This document shows, in pieces, positions 6,333 through 9,506 of a stretch of DNA of 9,506 nucleotides. Below the pieces are notes generated by a model, which had not been told where the DNA came from, did not search any database, and saw only the letters and a program-made list of their open reading frames with translations. The stretch is from an uncultured Tannerella sp. (GTDB lineage: Bacteria; Bacteroidota; Bacteroidia; Bacteroidales; Tannerellaceae). The translations under genes were made by a program, and so were the position numbers. Each line of letters starts with the position of its first letter. The stretch's first letter is position 1. The DNA lies in NCBI GenBank assembly GCA_938036405.1, contig CALHPT010000004.1, forward strand, positions 1 through 9,506, given 5' to 3'.

Positions 6333-6437
6333 CGTGTACCCGGCAGGGTTGGCTGGAGGCCTCTTCCTTTTCTTGCCTTGATGCAAGAAAAGGAAGCGAG
6401 CCCTCACCGAGGGCGGGGAAGTTTGGCCGGGTACACG
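6333..6437. repeat. ~105-bp palindromic element with 12-bp inverted ends (MITE/REP-like)
   Basis: CGTGTACCCGGC (6333-6344) and GCCGGGTACACG (6426-6437) are exact inverted repeats enclosing a perfect 14-bp hairpin, CTTCCTTTTCTTGC (6363-6376) and GCAAGAAAAGGAAG (6383-6396), with a 6-nt loop. A smaller stem, GCCCTC-ACC-GAGGGC, follows at about 6400-6414. There is no open frame of its own. The layout resembles a non-autonomous mobile element or a large REP unit. I could not identify a target-site duplication. Confidence 0.7.
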
Positions 6438-6445
6438 CAGGTAAC

Positions 6446-6509
6446 AGGCAAAATTGGCGGGGGTCCCTGACCCCTACCAGGCAAGATTGGCGGGGGTCCC
6501 TGACCCCCC
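6446..6509. repeat. 33-bp tandem hairpin repeat directly after the guaB-like gene
   Basis: Two units start at 6446 and 6479: AGGCAARATTGGCGGGGG then TCCCTGACCCC, differing by about one base over the shared part. Each carries a tight hairpin, GGGGTC-CCT-GACCCC (6460-6474) and GGGGGTC-CCT-GACCCCC (6492-6508). The second abuts the guaB-like stop codon (6509-6511). Position suggests a transcript-end or RNA-stability function. There is no U-tract on either strand, so this is not a standard intrinsic terminator. Confidence 0.75.
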
Positions 6510-7996
6510 TAGTTCTGGTCTTTGAGGATCACGTCGTGCGCACCACCCTCTACGATGCTGGTGGAGGAGACGAGCGTGATCTTGGCGCGTTGTTGCAGCT
6601 CCTCGAGCGTGATGGCGCCGCAGCTGCACATCGTGGCGCGGATCTTACCGAGGGTGATGTCGAGGTTGTCCTTCATCTTGCCGGCATAGGGCACGTAGCT
6701 GTCGACGCCCTCCTCAAACTTCAACGCCTCGGAGCCGCCCATGTCGTAGCGCTGCCAGTTCTTGGCGCGGTTCGAGCCTTCGCCCCAATACTCCTTCACG
6801 TAGTTATTGCCGATGCGGAGCGTCTGCGTGGGCGACTCGTCGAAGCGGGCGAAGTAGCGACCCATCATCAGGAAGTCGGCTCCCATCGCCAAGGCCAGCG
6901 TCATGTGATAGTCGTGCACGATGCCGCCGTCGCTACAGATGGGCACATAGATCCCCGTCTCCTTGCAATAGGCGTCACGGGCACGCGCCACATCGATCAG
7001 CGCCGTAGCCTGTCCACGTCCGATGCCCTTCTGCTCGCGGGTGATGCAGATCGATCCGCCGCCGATGCCCACCTTGATGAAGTCCGCCCCGGCGTCGACC
7101 AAGTAGCGGAAGCCCTCGCTGTCTACGATGTTGCCTGCGCCCACGGGGATGTTGTAGTTCGCCTTGACCCATTCGAGGGTCTCCCGCTGCCATTCGGAAT
7201 AGCCGTCGGAGGAGTCGATGCAGAGCGCATCTACGCCGGCCTCGATGAGCGCCGGGACACGCTCCTTGTAGTCGCGTGTGTTGATGCCCGCGCCGACGAG
7301 CAGCTTCTTCGTGGCGTCGGATAGCTCGTCCGGGTTCTTGCGGTGGCTGTCGTAGTCTTTGCGGAAGACGAAGTAGGCCAGGCGGTCGTCGGCGTCGATG
7401 ATGGGCAGGGAGTTTAGCTTGTGCTCCCAAAGGATGCGATTGGCCTCGCTCAGCGAGATGCCCGATCGACCGTAGATGAGCTTGGAGAAGGGCGTCATGA
7501 AGGTGCCGATCTTCATGGCCGGATCGTCCTTCTCGGCGCGATAGTCGCGGCTGGTGACGATGCCGAGCAGTCGGCCGTTAGGCGTGCCGTCGTCGGTGAT
7601 GCCGATGGTGGAGTGACCCGTCTGACGCACCAAATTGACGACGTCGGCCAGGGTTTGCTCGGGCGTGAGGTTGGAGTCGCTGACTACGAAGCCGGCCTTG
7701 AACTTCTTCACCTTACGCACCATCTCGGCCTGACTCTCGATGGGCTGTGAGCCGAAGATGAACGAGAGGCCACCGTTGCGCGCCAGCTCGATGGCCAGCT
7801 CGGGGCCGGACACGGCCTGCATGATGGCCGAAACGAAGGGGATATTCAGCCGGATAGGCGAGGGCTCGCCCACGGCGTGCTTTACGAGCGGCGTTTTGAG
7901 CGACACGTTGGTCGGGATGCACGCCTTGGTCGTCAGACCAGGGATCAACAGGTATTCTCCGAAGGTTCTGGAGACGTCTTCTAAGTAAACAGCCAT
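6509..7996 (-). CDS. guaB: IMP dehydrogenase, divergent clade
   Basis: This encodes a 495-residue protein with the IMPDH layout: a (beta/alpha)8 barrel with two CBS domains inserted at roughly 100-155 and 165-215. IMPDH oxidises IMP to XMP with NAD+, the committed step of GMP synthesis. The catalytic Cys is C317 in GGGSICITREQKG, where canonical enzymes have GPGSICTTR. The mobile-flap Arg-Tyr pair that activates water is present as R416-Y417 in NWQRYDMGG, and the IMP-binding SDGGI (355-359) is kept. The N-terminus (DVSRTFGEYLLIPGLTTK) and the stretch MMGRYFARFDESP differ from the classical type, placing it in the alternative bacterial clade found in Firmicutes and Bacteroidota. Retention of the Cys and the Arg-Tyr pair favours dehydrogenase over GMP reductase. 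The gene has its own promoter and a C-rich leader. Confidence 0.9.
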   Translation of the reverse strand: MAVYLEDVSRTFGEYLLIPGLTTKACIPTNVSLKTPLVKHAVGEPSPIRLNIPFVSAIMQAVSGPELAIELARNGGLSFIFGSQPIESQAEMVRKVKKFKAGFVVSDSNLTPEQTLADVVNLVRQTGHSTIGITDDGTPNGRLLGIVTSRDYRAEKDDPAMKIGTFMTPFSKLIYGRSGISLSEANRILWEHKLNSLPIIDADDRLAYFVFRKDYDSHRKNPDELSDATKKLLVGAGINTRDYKERVPALIEAGVDALCIDSSDGYSEWQRETLEWVKANYNIPVGAGNIVDSEGFRYLVDAGADFIKVGIGGGSICITREQKGIGRGQATALIDVARARDAYCKETGIYVPICSDGGIVHDYHMTLALAMGADFLMMGRYFARFDESPTQTLRIGNNYVKEYWGEGSNRAKNWQRYDMGGSEALKFEEGVDSYVPYAGKMKDNLDITLGKIRATMCSCGAITLEELQQRAKITLVSSTSIVEGGAHDVILKDQN

Positions 7997-8042
7997 ATCT
8001 AATCTCTTGAGTAGTTAAAGTAGTCAGGGGTAGTTATTGAGT

Positions 8043-8069
8043 GGGGGGGGAGGGGGACAGGCCCCCGGC
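8043..8069. other. G/C homopolymer tracts in the guaB-like leader
   Basis: The untranslated leader contains a run of eight G (8043-8050), then AGGGGG (8051-8056) and GCCCCCGGCC (8060-8069), read as C-rich and then G-rich sequence in the mRNA. It lies between the promoter and the start codon, so slippage would change leader length or structure but not the protein. Confidence 0.6.
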
Positions 8070-8083
8070 CGAAAAAAGTGGGG

Positions 8084-8114
8084 CAAAAGTAGCACGCCCC
8101 CCCTCTCTTCCAAA
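8084..8114 (-). promoter_or_regulatory. Bacteroides-type promoter for the guaB-like gene
   Basis: The minus strand has TTTG (8111-8114), exactly 19 nt, then TACTTTTG (8084-8091). Both elements match the Bacteroidota consensus, and the -7 sequence is the same as in the rplU promoter. The start of transcription should be near 8077, giving a leader of about 80 nt. Confidence 0.85.
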
Positions 8115-8119
8115 TGCCG

Positions 8120-8154
8120 AACGGGAGGCTGGCCGTGGTGGTCAACCTCCCGTT
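8120..8154 (-). terminator. Hairpin after the panE-like gene, probable terminator
   Basis: AACGGGAGGCTGGCC (8120-8134) and GGTCAACCTCCCGTT (8140-8154) form a 15-position stem with a 5-nt loop. In minus-strand RNA 14 of 15 positions pair (one G-U, one A-C mismatch). It lies 26 nt after the panE-like stop. The tail GTTCGGCATTTGG is only weakly U-rich, so efficiency is uncertain. It ends five nt before the -33 element of the next promoter. Confidence 0.6.
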
Positions 8155-8179
8155 CCAAACGTCGTCGCGATGTGAGGCC

Positions 8180-9109
8180 TCACTTAGATATCCCCACTTT
8201 CAGGCCCCGATAAATCTCCTCGTACGCCGGCACGGGGATGCCGAGCCGCTCGGCCTCACGGACGATGTATCCGCAGAGGCTGTCGACCTCGGTGGGCCGG
8301 CCTGCGCGGAAGTCGCGGTGCATGGAGGTGGTGGACTTGGCGTCGCTGCCCCACGCCCGGAACAGCTCCTGCCAACAATACTCCTCCGTCAGGTCGAAGC
8401 CCCGGGCTTGGGCCACGCTGGTGGCCTCTTGGAGCAGTTGGCGACACTTGGCTGCGTGGCGCTCCAGGGCCAGCAGCACGGGCAGGTCGAAGTAGGACGT
8501 GGCTGCGGCCGAGACGGAGATGATGATGAACTTCTTCCAGACCTGCAGCTGGATATCGTCGTGCCATTCGGCCTGTATGCCGGCCTCACGCAGCAGGTTT
8601 TCCAGCTCTTCGCCGCGCTTGCATCGCGGCTGACCCGAGCCGAAGAGCAGTTTGCCGCGCCCGTGCACATTGCGGATCGTGCCCAGGGCTGTCTTCATGG
8701 CCACGACGTACGTCAGGCCGTACCACACCTGCCCACGGTCTTTGAGCTGCTCGACGACGCGATCGCGGATGTCGGCGCCGTTGAGCAGCGGCACGATGAC
8801 GGTCTCCGGACCGATGATGGGTCGCAGCTTCTGCACGGCCGCCTCCAGGTCGTAACTCTTCGTGCAGCAGAGGATGTAATCGGCCGTGAAGCCGAGCTTC
8901 TCCGGCTGCTCTACGACGCCCTCCGGACGCACGCGAAAGGACTCCTTCGGGGTCTCCACCTGCAGCCCGTGCCGAGCAATCTCCAGCCCGTGCTCTCCTC
9001 TGGCGACGAAATACACCTCAACCTCTCTGTTGGCTGCGTATGCGCGCGCCAGCATGCCGCCAAAATATCCGCCGACGCCTCCTATACCTGTGATTACAAT
9101 TCGCTTCAT
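8180..9109 (-). CDS. panE: 2-dehydropantoate 2-reductase (ketopantoate reductase) family protein
   Basis: This encodes a 309-residue protein of the PanE/ApbA family, which reduces ketopantoate to pantoate with NADPH on the way to pantothenate and coenzyme A. The N-terminal Rossmann fold shows the dinucleotide motif GIGGVGGYFGG (8-18). CCTKSYD (81-87) and VPLLNGAD (106-113) line the cofactor cleft. The catalytic Lys is K193 in VWKKFI, and the C-terminal helical domain has the substrate-site segment STTSMHRDFRAGRPTEVDSL (259-278), with E274 the likely conserved Glu. The Asn residues that follow the Lys in the E. coli enzyme (at +4 and +8) are replaced by Ile and Ala, as I recall for other Bacteroidota homologues, so a different 2-oxoacid substrate is possible. 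It appears to be a single-gene transcript; no clear promoter was found. Confidence 0.88.
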   Translation of the reverse strand: MKRIVITGIGGVGGYFGGMLARAYAANREVEVYFVARGEHGLEIARHGLQVETPKESFRVRPEGVVEQPEKLGFTADYILCCTKSYDLEAAVQKLRPIIGPETVIVPLLNGADIRDRVVEQLKDRGQVWYGLTYVVAMKTALGTIRNVHGRGKLLFGSGQPRCKRGEELENLLREAGIQAEWHDDIQLQVWKKFIIISVSAAATSYFDLPVLLALERHAAKCRQLLQEATSVAQARGFDLTEEYCWQELFRAWGSDAKSTTSMHRDFRAGRPTEVDSLCGYIVREAERLGIPVPAYEEIYRGLKVGISK

Positions 9110-9315
9110 AACAAATAAGATTTAACGATAGCTTGTTGTTTCTGCAAAGATGGTTCAAAAATCGGGGGTGGATCGAATGGATTACGCCAATCGATGCTTC
9201 GAAAGGCACTGCCTCGGGGGCTGAAACCTCCGCCAAACATGAAAAATGCACGCGGACAATCGGGGATCCTCCGGGCTGACGTTGCGAGGCCGCTGCGCAG
9301 GTGACGAAAGGCGGA
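9110..9315. other. Gene-free stretch upstream of the panE-like gene
   Basis: I see no supportable gene here. A minus-strand frame (9018-9389) crosses it but overlaps panE out of frame and matches no family I know. The only promoter-like string on the minus strand is CATCTTTG (9145-9152), one base off TAnnTTTG, 36 nt before the panE-like ATG and with no -33 partner. Confidence 0.5.
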
Positions 9316-9506
9316 TCTTGTACTGTTTTTATGGGTAAAGCAACTTGTTTGAAAATAAAAAAGTCACTTTTTGTAGGTGTACAGATCATGTCAGAAATAA
9401 AAAAGTGACTTTTTGTTTCTGTACGATATGTGTAGAAATATATCGGGTCACTTTTTATTCGTGTAAATTCTCGTTGGGTTATATCGGGTGACTTTTTGTT
9501 ACTGTA
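9316..9506. repeat. AT-rich 42-bp degenerate tandem repeat, runs off right edge
   Basis: TTTTT runs begin at 9326, 9368, 9410, 9452 and 9493, giving spacings of 42, 42, 42 and 41. The last four follow GTSAC, alternating C, G, C, G at the centre (9365, 9407, 9449, 9490). Units 1 and 2 carry the near-perfect dyad AAAAAGT-S-ACTTTTT. Units 3 and 4 instead have TATATCGGGTSACTTTTT. A further TGTA follows 7-8 nt after each T run in these four. The copy at 9326 is much degraded. Neither strand keeps a long open frame. The region is far more AT-rich than the rest of the window. Confidence 0.8.

Noticed and set aside
6308..7324. 338-codon plus-strand open frame
   Set aside because: It begins inside the intergenic repeats and then runs antisense to the guaB-like gene. 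Its composition is that of a GC-rich shadow frame and it has no recognisable domain.
8114..9118. 334-codon plus-strand open frame
   Set aside because: Entirely antisense to the panE-like gene, which has clear family motifs. It also starts within the terminator/promoter region.
9018..9389. 123-codon minus-strand frame upstream of and overlapping the panE-like gene
   Set aside because: It overlaps the panE-like start out of frame by about 90 nt, begins within the 42-bp repeat and shows no family resemblance.
9316..9506. CRISPR array
   Set aside because: The units are degenerate and not identical, the variable part is only about 15 nt, and no cas gene is seen. It is better described as a tandem repeat.

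Overview
The window comes from a bacterium of the phylum Bacteroidota, probably order Bacteroidales. Three things point there. The best promoters have the Bacteroides form (TTTG, 19 nt, TAnnTTTG). The exported proteins and the lipoprotein signal look typical of that group. The radical-SAM/DUF4130 gene pair and the FG-GAP-like secreted family closely resemble Bacteroidales proteins. The coding DNA is GC-rich for this order, so a high-GC Tannerella- or Porphyromonas-like species is possible, but that is inference. Every gene I can support lies on the minus strand, so transcription runs from high to low coordinates. The many long plus-strand frames are antisense shadows.

In the direction of transcription, the right edge (about 9316-9506) holds an AT-rich 42-bp tandem repeat that runs off the window. 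Next is a ketopantoate reductase-like gene (panE), then a divergent IMP dehydrogenase (guaB-like) with a near-consensus promoter. A 219-nt gap follows with two repeat structures: a 33-bp tandem hairpin repeat, and a ~105-bp element with 12-bp inverted ends and a perfect 14-bp internal hairpin. After the gap come the radical SAM DNA-repair/modification protein and its partner DUF4130 protein, separated by 182 nt that contain a 41-bp tandem repeat.

Below position 4010 lies a translation and envelope block. It has a near-consensus promoter and the rplU-rpmA operon (ribosomal proteins L21 and L27), a strong hairpin terminator, an NlpC/P60 cell-wall hydrolase lipoprotein, and serS (seryl-tRNA synthetase). 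The left end carries two tandem paralogous secreted FG-GAP-like proteins of unknown function. The second runs off the left edge.

Most genes are housekeeping: coenzyme A and guanine nucleotide synthesis, ribosome assembly, tRNA charging and peptidoglycan turnover. The less ordinary content is the rSAM/DUF4130 pair, whose chemistry is, as far as I know, undefined, and the four distinct intergenic repeat structures, three of which sit beside or between the guaB-like, rSAM and DUF4130 genes. I found no tRNA, rRNA, CRISPR array or transposase.
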